The notes beneath the pieces were generated by a model, which was not told where the DNA came from, made no database searches, and worked only from the letters and a program-made list of their open reading frames with translations. This document shows, one piece after another, positions 1 to 5,616 of a stretch of 6,055 nt of DNA. Origin of the DNA: an uncultured Cellvibrio sp. (GTDB taxonomy: Bacteria > Pseudomonadota > Gammaproteobacteria > Pseudomonadales > Cellvibrionaceae); the NCBI GenBank assembly GCA_946886255.1, contig CAMPIG010000300.1, positions 1 through 6,055 of the forward strand, given 5' to 3'. Position 1 is the first letter of the stretch; each line of letters opens with the position of its first letter. The position numbers and the translations under genes are program-made.

Positions 1-1908
1 CCAGGCGTGCCGCGATCCAGGCGCGGGCGAGGACGCAGTCGTAGCGCCGTGCGTGATGTTGGCAAAGCATTGGGGTTAGACGAAACACTGATTAATCACC
101 TGGCAAAAAATATCGCCTGGTGGGATAAAAGCACAGACTTACAAAAGCAAGTTGAATCTATCAGCACTGATGTTAACAACAATTTATTGATGCACTTTTT
201 TAACCTGGTGCAACAAATACGCGGCTTCCCCCGGCATCTGAGCCAGCATGTAGGCGGCTTTGTTATTTCTGAAACTAAAATCAGCGATCTGGTGCCGTTG
301 GAAAATGCGAGCATGCCGGACAGGACGATTATTCAATGGGACAAGGAAGATCTCGAAGCCATGCGTTTACTTAAGGTGGATGTTTTAGCTTTGGGGATGT
401 TGTCGGCATTACGCCGCGCGCTGGATTACATTACACGTTATGAACCCAGCATTCGATCAGTCCAGGATATCCCGGCAGACGATAAAGCGACTTATCAAAT
501 GCTCTGCCGTGGCGAGAGTGTTGGTGTATTTCAAGTAGAATCTCGCGCACAAATGGCTATGTTGCCGCGTTTAAAACCCATATGTTTTTACGATCTAGTA
601 ATCCAAATCGCCATCGTGCGCCCGGGGCCAATTCAGGGCGATATGGTTCACCCCTTTCTGCGTCGTCGTGCTGGCAAGGAAGATATCACCTACCCCAGCG
701 ATACCATTAAAGATGTCCTCGAACCCACATTAGGTATTCCTATTTTTCAGGAACAGGTCATGCGACTCTCCATGGTTGCCGCAGGCTTTAGCGGCGGAAA
801 AGCAGACGAACTACGTCGCGCGATGGCAAATTGGGGGAAAAATTCAAAGTTGCTCATGTTTGAAAAGGATTTTAAAGACGGCTTACTAGGCAACGGTTAC
901 ACCCAGGAATTTGCCGACCGATTATTCGAACAAATAAAAGGCTTCGGCGGCTATGGCTTTCCCGAAAGCCATTCGGCTTCCTTTGCGATTTTGTGTTATT
1001 TCTCCAGCTGGATAAAACGCCATCATCCTGCTGCGTTTTATTGCGCTCTCCTGAACAGCCAACCCATGGGATTCTACAGCCCCTCGCAATTAATTCAGGA
1101 TGCCCGAAAACACCGAATCACGATTTTTCCCGTCGACATCAATCAAAGCCGATATGAATACACGCTCGAATCAGACCACCGGGGCAAGTGGGGAATTCGC
1201 TTGGGATTTATTGCCGTGGGATCGCTTAATGCAGAAAAAGCGCAAGCCATTGAAGTGTTCCGCGCGCAAAAACCTTTCACCTCCTTGCACGACATCATCA
1301 AACGCACCACCCTTAATGATACCGACCTCGAATGCCTCGCCTCTGCCGATGCCTTTCTCAACATCGCCGGCGACCGCTACCACGCCCGCTGGCAGGCATC
1401 CGCCTTATTGCCCCACTCAGAACTGTTGGAAGATAGCGAAATCGATGACGACCCGTTACTAATGAACGGCCCCACATTGGAAGAAAATGTGATGGACGAT
1501 TATGCCTCCATCGGTTTGACACTACGCGCGCACCCGATGGAAATCCTCAGACAGGAATATCCCTTTAACCGCTGCAAACGCCACGCCGAGTTAATTCACT
1601 TGCCACACAAAGGCTTCGTCCGCATCGCCGGCATCGTCACCGGCCGACAACGCCCCGGCACCGCCACCGGCGTCATGTTCGTCTCCCTGGAAGACGAAAC
1701 CGGCACCAGCAACGTCGTTGTCTGGAACACAACACAGGAACAATTCCGAAAAGAATTATTGACAGGGAAATTGCTGATCATCAAAGGCACCGTCGACATA
1801 CTGACTGATGACGTCGGCGCCCCTATTGTTCATGTGCTCGCCGGTCATATTGAAAATGCGACGGATCGGCTGCAAAACCTTGCATTAAAGTCGCGGGATT
1901 TTCATTAA
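1..1908 (+). CDS. dnaE2: Error-prone DNA polymerase DnaE2 (ImuC), C-terminal part, 5'-truncated by window edge
   Basis: This is the C-terminal ~635 residues of a C-family DNA polymerase used in SOS translesion synthesis, usually with ImuA and ImuB. The family is about 1,000-1,080 aa, so the PHP domain and the first two catalytic aspartates lie left of the window. Numbering from the GTG at 7, visible blocks are RSAVRDVGKALG (12-23), HLSQHVGGFVIS (77-88), KVDVLALGML with the probable third catalytic aspartate D125 (codon 379-381), SVGVFQVESRAQM (171-183), IVRPGPIQGDMVHPF (203-217), FQEQVMRLSMVAAGFSGGKA (247-266), GFGGYGFPESHSASFA (312-327), a helix-hairpin-helix segment (about 395-460), an OB-fold (about 537-600) and the family-typical end SRDFH. 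The FQVESRAQM block and SRDFH end favour DnaE2 over replicative DnaE1. The reading frame is open to base 1, so the GTG at 7 is not a real start. An imuA-imuB operon may lie upstream. The first ~12 residues do not resemble the family. Confidence 0.95.
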   Translation, partial: PGVPRSRRGRGRSRSAVRDVGKALGLDETLINHLAKNIAWWDKSTDLQKQVESISTDVNNNLLMHFFNLVQQIRGFPRHLSQHVGGFVISETKISDLVPLENASMPDRTIIQWDKEDLEAMRLLKVDVLALGMLSALRRALDYITRYEPSIRSVQDIPADDKATYQMLCRGESVGVFQVESRAQMAMLPRLKPICFYDLVIQIAIVRPGPIQGDMVHPFLRRRAGKEDITYPSDTIKDVLEPTLGIPIFQEQVMRLSMVAAGFSGGKADELRRAMANWGKNSKLLMFEKDFKDGLLGNGYTQEFADRLFEQIKGFGGYGFPESHSASFAILCYFSSWIKRHHPAAFYCALLNSQPMGFYSPSQLIQDARKHRITIFPVDINQSRYEYTLESDHRGKWGIRLGFIAVGSLNAEKAQAIEVFRAQKPFTSLHDIIKRTTLNDTDLECLASADAFLNIAGDRYHARWQASALLPHSELLEDSEIDDDPLLMNGPTLEENVMDDYASIGLTLRAHPMEILRQEYPFNRCKRHAELIHLPHKGFVRIAGIVTGRQRPGTATGVMFVSLEDETGTSNVVVWNTTQEQFRKELLTGKLLIIKGTVDILTDDVGAPIVHVLAGHIENATDRLQNLALKSRDFH

Positions 1909-1961
1909 AGACTGGTATTAAAAGCGGTTAAGTTCAGAGGATGCTGCATCAAGAAGCGTTG

Positions 1962-2672
1962 CTACATATTAAGAAATTGTAATGGTTCAATTAAACCAAT
2001 ACGCCCGGTCTGATAAGCACCTAGATCCATAAACGTTCGATTGGCAATAGTGAGGTAATCTTCAACAATCGTATGGCCATGAAAAACGTGGTGAATATTC
2101 GCTACCGGCTTAACCTGACTTCTATTATCCGACGGCAAATACGGCTGAGCCTTATTCCACAACATATCGCTGGTCAACCGATTCGCTTCAATTTGATTCG
2201 AGGGAATTGACAACAACAGTTCACGCACATCATGCCAGTCACACACATCAGGCAACTCGGCATGAATTAATCCAATTGTCTTTCCGTTGGCTAATGCTAT
2301 TTCAATACCAATGGGCAATTCACGAAAAGCTTCATAATAAGGAGCCAGCAAATCATAATCCATATCCTCCGCCCAACTGCCACCCCACATCATCCACTGC
2401 TGCCACAACATGTCGGATCGCTGTTCGAAAGCATTGATCAACATCCGCTCATGGTTTCCCTGAATCGCGAAGAACCAAGGTTGATGTAGCCAATCCAACG
2501 CCAGACTTGATTCATCACCGCGATCAATCAAATCACCCACACAAAACAAGCGATCTTTATTTTTATCAAAACTGATAAGTGACAACTCTGCTTCAAGAAG
2601 GGAGAAATGACCATGGATATCTGAACAGATATAATCGTTACCGAAATCATTTGGCGAGAAGGTTTTCAGCAT
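1962..2672 (-). CDS. PPP-family serine/threonine protein phosphatase (PrpA/PrpB-like)
   Basis: A 236-aa metallophosphoesterase of the bacterial/phage-lambda PPP type, expected to remove phosphate from proteins with two bound metal ions. All signature blocks are present: SDIHGH (metal ligands D18, H20), GDLIDRG (D47, D50, R51), GNHE (N73, H74), a tryptophan-rich WMMWGGSW segment (93-100), HAE (H137) and HGHT (H198, H200), followed by the usual FMDLGAY near the C terminus (D216). The length is normal and the protein looks complete. No signal peptide or membrane segment is visible, so it should be cytoplasmic. The ATG start lies 18 bp after the stop of the peptidase gene, with only a weak AGAG upstream, which suggests it is last in an operon. 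It ends convergent to dnaE2, 53 bp away. A diadenosine-tetraphosphatase (ApaH-like) role is possible, but the tryptophan-rich GG-W segment fits PrpA/PrpB better. Confidence 0.9.
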   Translation of the reverse strand: MLKTFSPNDFGNDYICSDIHGHFSLLEAELSLISFDKNKDRLFCVGDLIDRGDESSLALDWLHQPWFFAIQGNHERMLINAFEQRSDMLWQQWMMWGGSWAEDMDYDLLAPYYEAFRELPIGIEIALANGKTIGLIHAELPDVCDWHDVRELLLSIPSNQIEANRLTSDMLWNKAQPYLPSDNRSQVKPVANIHHVFHGHTIVEDYLTIANRTFMDLGAYQTGRIGLIEPLQFLNM

Positions 2673-2690
2673 ATAATGCTCTGCGATAAT

Positions 2691-3122
2691 TTAATGAACA
2701 ATTTCATGGGCTCGCGCATCAACCTCATAAGGCGAATCATAGTAACCATGCTGAAATATCTGCTGAATGTATTCAGCAATAAACACCTGGACAGAACCGG
2801 CAACTTCGTATTGCTGAACATGCCTAAACTCATGGGAAAGCAGCCTGTCAGTGATATAACCTTCGCGCAAATAAATACCGTAACCAAGCGTCAGCCCTAT
2901 AGCATCCGGACCAAGAAAATTCATTTCCTCAGCGACTTTTCGCAATAAAGGGTCATCAGGAGGTGAAATTCTAGCAACCGGCAATATGCGAATTTTCTCT
3001 GGCCGCAGAACACCTACTTGAGAGGCTATCACAATTTGTTCTGAAGTTAGTGAGGCTCCAGACGCAAGGATAATTTCTTGCTGTTGACTGACCCATTTAG
3101 CAGCATGATCAAATATTTCCAA
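2691..3122 (-). CDS. Putative small zinc metallopeptidase with HEFRH motif
   Basis: A 143-aa protein whose centre carries HEFRHVQQYE (97-106), a gluzincin-style HExxH motif: H97 and H101 would bind zinc and E98 would be the catalytic base. E133 in PYEVDARAHE, about 32 residues later, is a plausible third ligand. The segment before it (GLTLGYGIYLREGYITD) and the one after it (GSVQVFIAEYIQQIFQHGYY) resemble single-domain HE-x-x-HV-QYE proteins that are usually left hypothetical. No signal peptide is seen. The start is TTG: the next codons upstream run into an in-frame TAG, the first in-frame ATG (M67) would delete half the protein, and a good ribosome-binding site sits 8 nt before the TTG. The gene begins 12 bp after the ADP-ribosylglycohydrolase stop and ends 18 bp before the phosphatase, so all three are probably co-transcribed. 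The substrate is unknown. Confidence 0.78.
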   Translation of the reverse strand: MEIFDHAAKWVSQQQEIILASGASLTSEQIVIASQVGVLRPEKIRILPVARISPPDDPLLRKVAEEMNFLGPDAIGLTLGYGIYLREGYITDRLLSHEFRHVQQYEVAGSVQVFIAEYIQQIFQHGYYDSPYEVDARAHEIVH

Positions 3123-3130
3123 TTTATCGA

Positions 3131-3136
3131 TCCCCT
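3131..3136 (-). promoter_or_regulatory. Ribosome-binding site (AGGGGA) supporting the TTG start of the peptidase gene
   Basis: On the minus strand AGGGGA lies 8 nt upstream of the TTG at 3122-3120. It overlaps the TAG stop of the ADP-ribosylglycohydrolase gene (3137-3135), which argues for translational linkage between the two genes and decides the otherwise weak TTG start. Confidence 0.65.
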
Positions 3137-4289
3137 ATCGCTCGACTCGAACAAAACTTGGTGTCCTGCAAAGTCCAAAGCGGCGGAGTCTATCCGCATA
3201 GATATAAAAAACGTGAAAATAGGAGAGCTTTTTTATCCAAAGTGGATTGATTTGATACTCACCATAATACGCGCCAGCCAATTGGCCATAGACAGCAGCC
3301 ACCGTATCAGCATCATCGCCAAGATTGGCCGCTAAAATAGCGCCCTCTTCAAACGTGTCAGTGTTATGAAAAGCCCATATTGCCGCTTCCAAAGTATGAA
3401 CCACATATCCTGACGACCTGATCTTATCTCTGGACTTTCTACATGCTTCCACAGCAACATTTTGTATCGCCAAGCTTAAGGGGGCATCGTTCCAAAAATT
3501 TGGGTAGGGCTCATAGAGTCCCTGTGTAAGCTCCACCTTGCTTACACCTTTGATCGCGCCATGTAAAAGAGCCCCAAGATACCGGCAGGCGTCCACAGCC
3601 TCCTTTGCGCCATGGGTAGTTTTGGAACTTTCTGCGCACCACTCGACACAACTGTCCGGATCAGAAAAATAAAATAGAACTACCGGAGCAAGCCGCATCA
3701 AAGACCCATTACCTGCAGCCATTGGGTCTGTCGAACCTGAATATGCATCGCCGGTTTGCATGTATCTATTAAGCGCATCCACAACGGTATTACCGATATC
3801 GAAACACCTACCATTCGAGCTAAAAATTCCTTTTTTCCACCACAAGCAATATAAATCAAGTTGATCCTGATAGTTAAATGACTCATTTCTAATTAAACTA
3901 TGCGCAAGACAAAGAGCCATACTTGTATCATCAGTCCACTCACCGGGACGAAGACCAAAAGGACCACCACCAATTATTGATGTTACCTCTGGTAAAGAAT
4001 CCCTCTGCGAAAACTCAAGGGTTGTACCTAACGCATCCCCCAATGCCAAACCGAGCAGAGCCCCACGAAACCGCGAGGCAAACTCAGACGAATTCTGCCC
4101 AGCAGCATCCAGGTATTCTTTAGTTTTCTTTGAGTCGCTATTTACTGCACAACGATGATCAAGGTAAGGCAAAAGCCATACAGAGATAGATCTGCAACCT
4201 TCCTGAATACGATCATGAAGAGGGGGAAATGCCAGTGGATCTTCTACAGTGGAAGCACGTTTTTCAATAAGGTCCAAGCACACTTTCAT
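3135..4289 (-). CDS. ADP-ribosylglycohydrolase family protein (DraG/ARH fold) with N-terminal extension
   Basis: A 384-aa protein. Residues 73 to about 370 form a DraG/ARH hydrolase, which removes ADP-ribose from arginine side chains or related substrates using two Mg ions. Visible blocks: RFRGALLGLALGDALG (73-88), EWTDDTSMALCLA (117-129, metal-binding T119-D120-D121), GNGSLMRLAPV (193-203), THG (225-227), and ANLGDDADTVAAVYGQLAGA (321-340, metal ligands D326, D328, T329), followed by YYGEY. All catalytic positions look intact. Residues 1-72 are extra compared with a minimal DraG domain and contain ISVWLLPYLDH (35-45). The ATG start overlaps the TGA of the 85-aa gene (ATGA), so translation is probably coupled. 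Known ADP-ribosylglycohydrolases beside ADP-ribosyltransferase toxins act as immunity proteins (Tri1 type), some with an N-terminal arm that blocks the toxin. That role is inferred here from the neighbouring Rhs toxin domain. A housekeeping or phage-related hydrolase is the alternative. Confidence 0.92.
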   Translation of the reverse strand: MKVCLDLIEKRASTVEDPLAFPPLHDRIQEGCRSISVWLLPYLDHRCAVNSDSKKTKEYLDAAGQNSSEFASRFRGALLGLALGDALGTTLEFSQRDSLPEVTSIIGGGPFGLRPGEWTDDTSMALCLAHSLIRNESFNYQDQLDLYCLWWKKGIFSSNGRCFDIGNTVVDALNRYMQTGDAYSGSTDPMAAGNGSLMRLAPVVLFYFSDPDSCVEWCAESSKTTHGAKEAVDACRYLGALLHGAIKGVSKVELTQGLYEPYPNFWNDAPLSLAIQNVAVEACRKSRDKIRSSGYVVHTLEAAIWAFHNTDTFEEGAILAANLGDDADTVAAVYGQLAGAYYGEYQINPLWIKKLSYFHVFYIYADRLRRFGLCRTPSFVRVER

Positions 4290-4543
4290 CTAAAGCACCC
4301 AAGCGATACATATAATTTTATATTATACGAATGACAATATTTTGGACCAGAAAAACTTTCACAAAATTTACTTGCGTTTTCGGAAGATGAATTTGTATAT
4401 CTATCCACCCAACTACCATAGTGTGCCGTATACACATGTTCTCCCCAGTCAGGGTCTCGCACAAAATATCGTCCCTCGCCTTTGAAAAAGCTGTTTGTTT
4501 CACCGGCTTCTACCGCATTTTCAAACAAATTTTCTTCTTTCAT
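4286..4543 (-). CDS. Unrecognised 85-aa protein between toxin remnant and ADP-ribosylglycohydrolase; candidate immunity gene
   Basis: I do not recognise this family. It is a small soluble-looking protein, rich in aromatic and charged residues in the first half (GEGRYFVRDPDW, VYTAHYGSWVDRY) with four cysteines (C61, C69, C83 and the start of the C-terminal tail), no signal peptide and no membrane helix. Support for it being real: its ATG overlaps the TGA of the toxin fragment (ATGA at 4543-4540), and its own TGA overlaps the ATG of the ADP-ribosylglycohydrolase (ATGA at 4289-4286). Placement directly after a toxin domain is where immunity genes sit in Rhs loci. It shows no similarity to the 71-aa gene after the other toxin domain. 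The last ~20 residues read less like a folded domain, so the 3' end may be frameshifted. It could also be a remnant like the toxin before it. Confidence 0.5.
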   Translation of the reverse strand: MKEENLFENAVEAGETNSFFKGEGRYFVRDPDWGEHVYTAHYGSWVDRYTNSSSENASKFCESFSGPKYCHSYNIKLYVSLGCFR

Positions 4544-4809
4544 TGTAATTTCTTCGATCCGGGAAATTGCTTTTGCAATTCTTCGAGTGAGTTTTTATGT
4601 GTAACCTTTTCTGAGCCAACCAAGGACGCCTCCTGAGTCCCACCTTTAGTTCTTCCACCAGGAACCCATTCACCATAATAGGCACCCGCCTCTCGACCAG
4701 AAGGTAGCTCGTATACAAAACGCGAATCATCTGGCGCAACAGTGACATAAAGAATTTCATCTTTACTTAAATCAACGTTCTCACCAAGACTTAACTCATC
4801 TCTTAACAC
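4540..4809 (-). CDS. Surviving open frame of a broken Rhs C-terminal toxin domain
   Basis: This 89-aa GTG-started frame holds the second half of a toxin domain: YVTVAPDDSRFVYELPSGRE (21-40), GAYYGEWVPGG (42-52), GGTQEA (56-61), then a charged tail. It aligns with the toxin tip at 5613-6055 through PSGRE-GA-W-PGG-E. The similarity continues upstream of the GTG, through the in-frame codons for EASGGDW and across a TAA (4834-4836), so this is best read as part of a broken gene rather than an intact small protein. A good AGGAGG precedes the GTG, so a truncated product could still be made. The TGA overlaps the next ATG (ATGA). Whether the half-domain is active is doubtful, since the segment carrying the first putative catalytic residues is cut off. 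Confidence 0.5.
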   Translation of the reverse strand: MLRDELSLGENVDLSKDEILYVTVAPDDSRFVYELPSGREAGAYYGEWVPGGRTKGGTQEASLVGSEKVTHKNSLEELQKQFPGSKKLQ

Positions 4810-4819
4810 TCGCCAATCG

Positions 4820-4825
4820 CCTCCT
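4820..4825 (-). promoter_or_regulatory. AGGAGG Shine-Dalgarno-like site upstream of the toxin-fragment GTG
   Basis: A perfect AGGAGG on the minus strand ends 10 nt before the GTG at 4809-4807. It overlaps codons for S-G-G in the ancestral toxin frame (tca gga ggc), so it may be a coding coincidence. If used, it would let the fragment and the coupled downstream genes be translated despite the broken upstream frame. Confidence 0.4.
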
Positions 4826-4909
4826 GATGCTTCTTAGTTTTTTATAACCGCATCCATTTCGGATCGCAATCCAACAAACTTTCTATCAGGAAAGTTGGGA
4901 TATTTTGGA

Positions 4910-5212
4910 TTAGCAATCTAGGATTTTATTACAATAAACGCACCGCCTCAGCACCGAATTTCTGAAGCTGTGCGTCAATATATGACTGGGGCAAATAGTC
5001 GGACGAGCAGGGCGCTCAATCTTATTAATCTCCGCCACTTCTTTCATTCTTTGGTAAAAAACGGATGCGGCAGCGCTATTTGGAATAGTGGCCTTTGGGG
5101 TCCTTTTGGAAAGTTTTCCATGAATTTCCTTACACCTCAACCTCAACGGATCAACCCACCCCACCGGATTGGGCGCATACTGATAATTATTCACCCTCTC
5201 CCAATAACCCAA
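4910..5212 (-). pseudogene. Open fragment of the decayed Rhs tip (core end plus linker)
   Basis: The longest single open stretch of the Rhs remnant (TTG at 5212, 100 codons) contains VNNYQYAPNPVGWVDPLRL, the end of the Rhs core, and a polar linker to KIERPARP. After that the frame is wrong: the last ~30 codons (TICPSHILTHSF onward) are the out-of-frame reading of YLPQSYIDAQLQKF. A gene caller may report it as a hypothetical protein, but the start is inside the ancestral DPIGLLG block and the end is a frameshift product. Confidence 0.7.
4956..5000 (-). repeat. Imperfect direct repeat, copy A (Rhs linker encoding YLPQSYIDAQLQKF)
   Basis: These 45 bases match 6003-6047 at 34 positions by my count, with most differences at third codon positions. 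Both copies encode Y-L-P-Q-S-Y-I-D-A-x-L-Q-K-F between the Rhs core and the toxin domain. The copy is homologous coding sequence rather than a mobile repeat, but it marks the anchor shared by two exchangeable toxin tips. Confidence 0.8.
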
Positions 5213-5400
5213 TGGGGTCTTACATTGTCAACTGCCCTAGGCTCGAATTGTAATAGCAATGCCGGTTGTAGTGTAGCCAGGCTTCTTCATCAAAATCTGC
5301 CTTAGACTCCAAATTATTTTTGATGCCTATGACATCCTTTCACTGGACTCTCCCTTACAATTTCGAGCAGGCCTTTCAGACAATTTTAGCACTCAACCAT

Positions 5401-5616
5401 CTAAGGGTGAGTCACTTCCTGATTTTTGTAGGATTCGTAATTTTCTGTTATATCTTTCGCTTTGTCTGTCAGGTACTCATCTTCTAAACTATCTAGATTA
5501 ATCTTGAATGCTCGCGAAAAATCTACCGCACCGCTACCGAAAGGAACCGAAATAATAAAGCCGGACTCGGCCTCATAGACACGATAAACCCAATTCTTTT
5601 TCGCAATTATTTTCAT
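5401..5616 (-). CDS. Probable cognate immunity protein of the Rhs toxin tip (71 aa)
   Basis: A 71-aa acidic protein beginning MKIIAKKNWVYRVYEAE, with alternating hydrophobic residues suggesting short beta strands (GFIISVPFGSGAVDF) and a charged helical tail (LEDEYLTDKAKDITENYESY). There is no signal peptide or membrane helix, as expected for a cytoplasmic inhibitor. Its ATG overlaps the TGA of the Rhs toxin gene (ATGA, 5616-5613). The position, size and coupling are those of an immunity gene, and the N-terminal NWVYRVYE pattern is like small proteins found after Rhs tips. I cannot name a Pfam family. No similarity is seen to the 85-aa gene after the second toxin domain. The reading frame looks intact. 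Confidence 0.72.
   Translation of the reverse strand: MKIIAKKNWVYRVYEAESGFIISVPFGSGAVDFSRAFKINLDSLEDEYLTDKAKDITENYESYKNQEVTHP

Larger units (their letters stand above)
4540..5336 (-). pseudogene. Decayed second Rhs tip: end of Rhs core, linker and orphan toxin domain
   Basis: Reading the minus strand, four frames together recover one Rhs C terminus. FDEEAWLHYNRHCYY (5294-5250) and DPIGLLG (5219-5199) are the Rhs core end; between them is a TAA (5220-5222) where the family has a sense codon. NNYQYAPNPVGWVDPLRL (5191-5138) follows in a shifted frame (change near 5194-5202), with the usual DPLGL glycine replaced by arginine. Next comes a linker ending KIERPARP, then another shift at about 4998-5005 into SDYLPQSYIDAQLQKF and a TAA (4929-4931). 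A third frame carries a TAG (4918-4920), NPKYPNFPDRKFVGLRSEMD, a TAA (4834-4836) and the toxin half-domain to 4540. It is therefore dead as a full-length protein. It looks like a displaced or duplicated Rhs tip left behind when the locus changed its toxin module. The upstream limit near 5336 is approximate. Confidence 0.85.

Noticed and set aside
96..314. 72-codon minus-strand open frame inside dnaE2
   Set aside because: It lies antisense to strongly conserved DnaE2 blocks and has no recognisable domain.
1100..1462. 120-codon plus-strand frame and two minus-strand frames (1143-1364, 1171-1383) over dnaE2
   Set aside because: The composition is low-complexity, proline- and serine-rich, and the true frame here reads as the DnaE2 helix-hairpin-helix region.
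1909..1961. Possible bidirectional terminator between dnaE2 and the phosphatase gene
   Set aside because: GATGC-T-GCATC at about 1940-1950 is a short near-palindrome with a one-base centre, which cannot form a terminator stem, and no T-tract follows.
2676..2948. 90-codon plus-strand frame opposite the peptidase gene
   Set aside because: The minus strand carries HEFRH and a family-like context; the plus frame has no domain and no good ribosome-binding site.
4421..4636. Plus-strand 71-codon frame and alternative minus frames 4318-4503 and 4521-4760
   Set aside because: They overlap the ATGA-linked minus-strand chain and the recognisable toxin fragment, and show no domain of their own.
4970..5305. 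111-codon plus-strand frame opposite the Rhs remnant
   Set aside because: The minus strand clearly encodes Rhs core motifs; the plus frame is their antisense shadow.
5337..5400. Extension of the Rhs remnant or a terminator after the 71-aa gene
   Set aside because: No Rhs-like reading frame could be recognised upstream of about 5336, and only direct AAATTG repeats, not an inverted repeat, are present.
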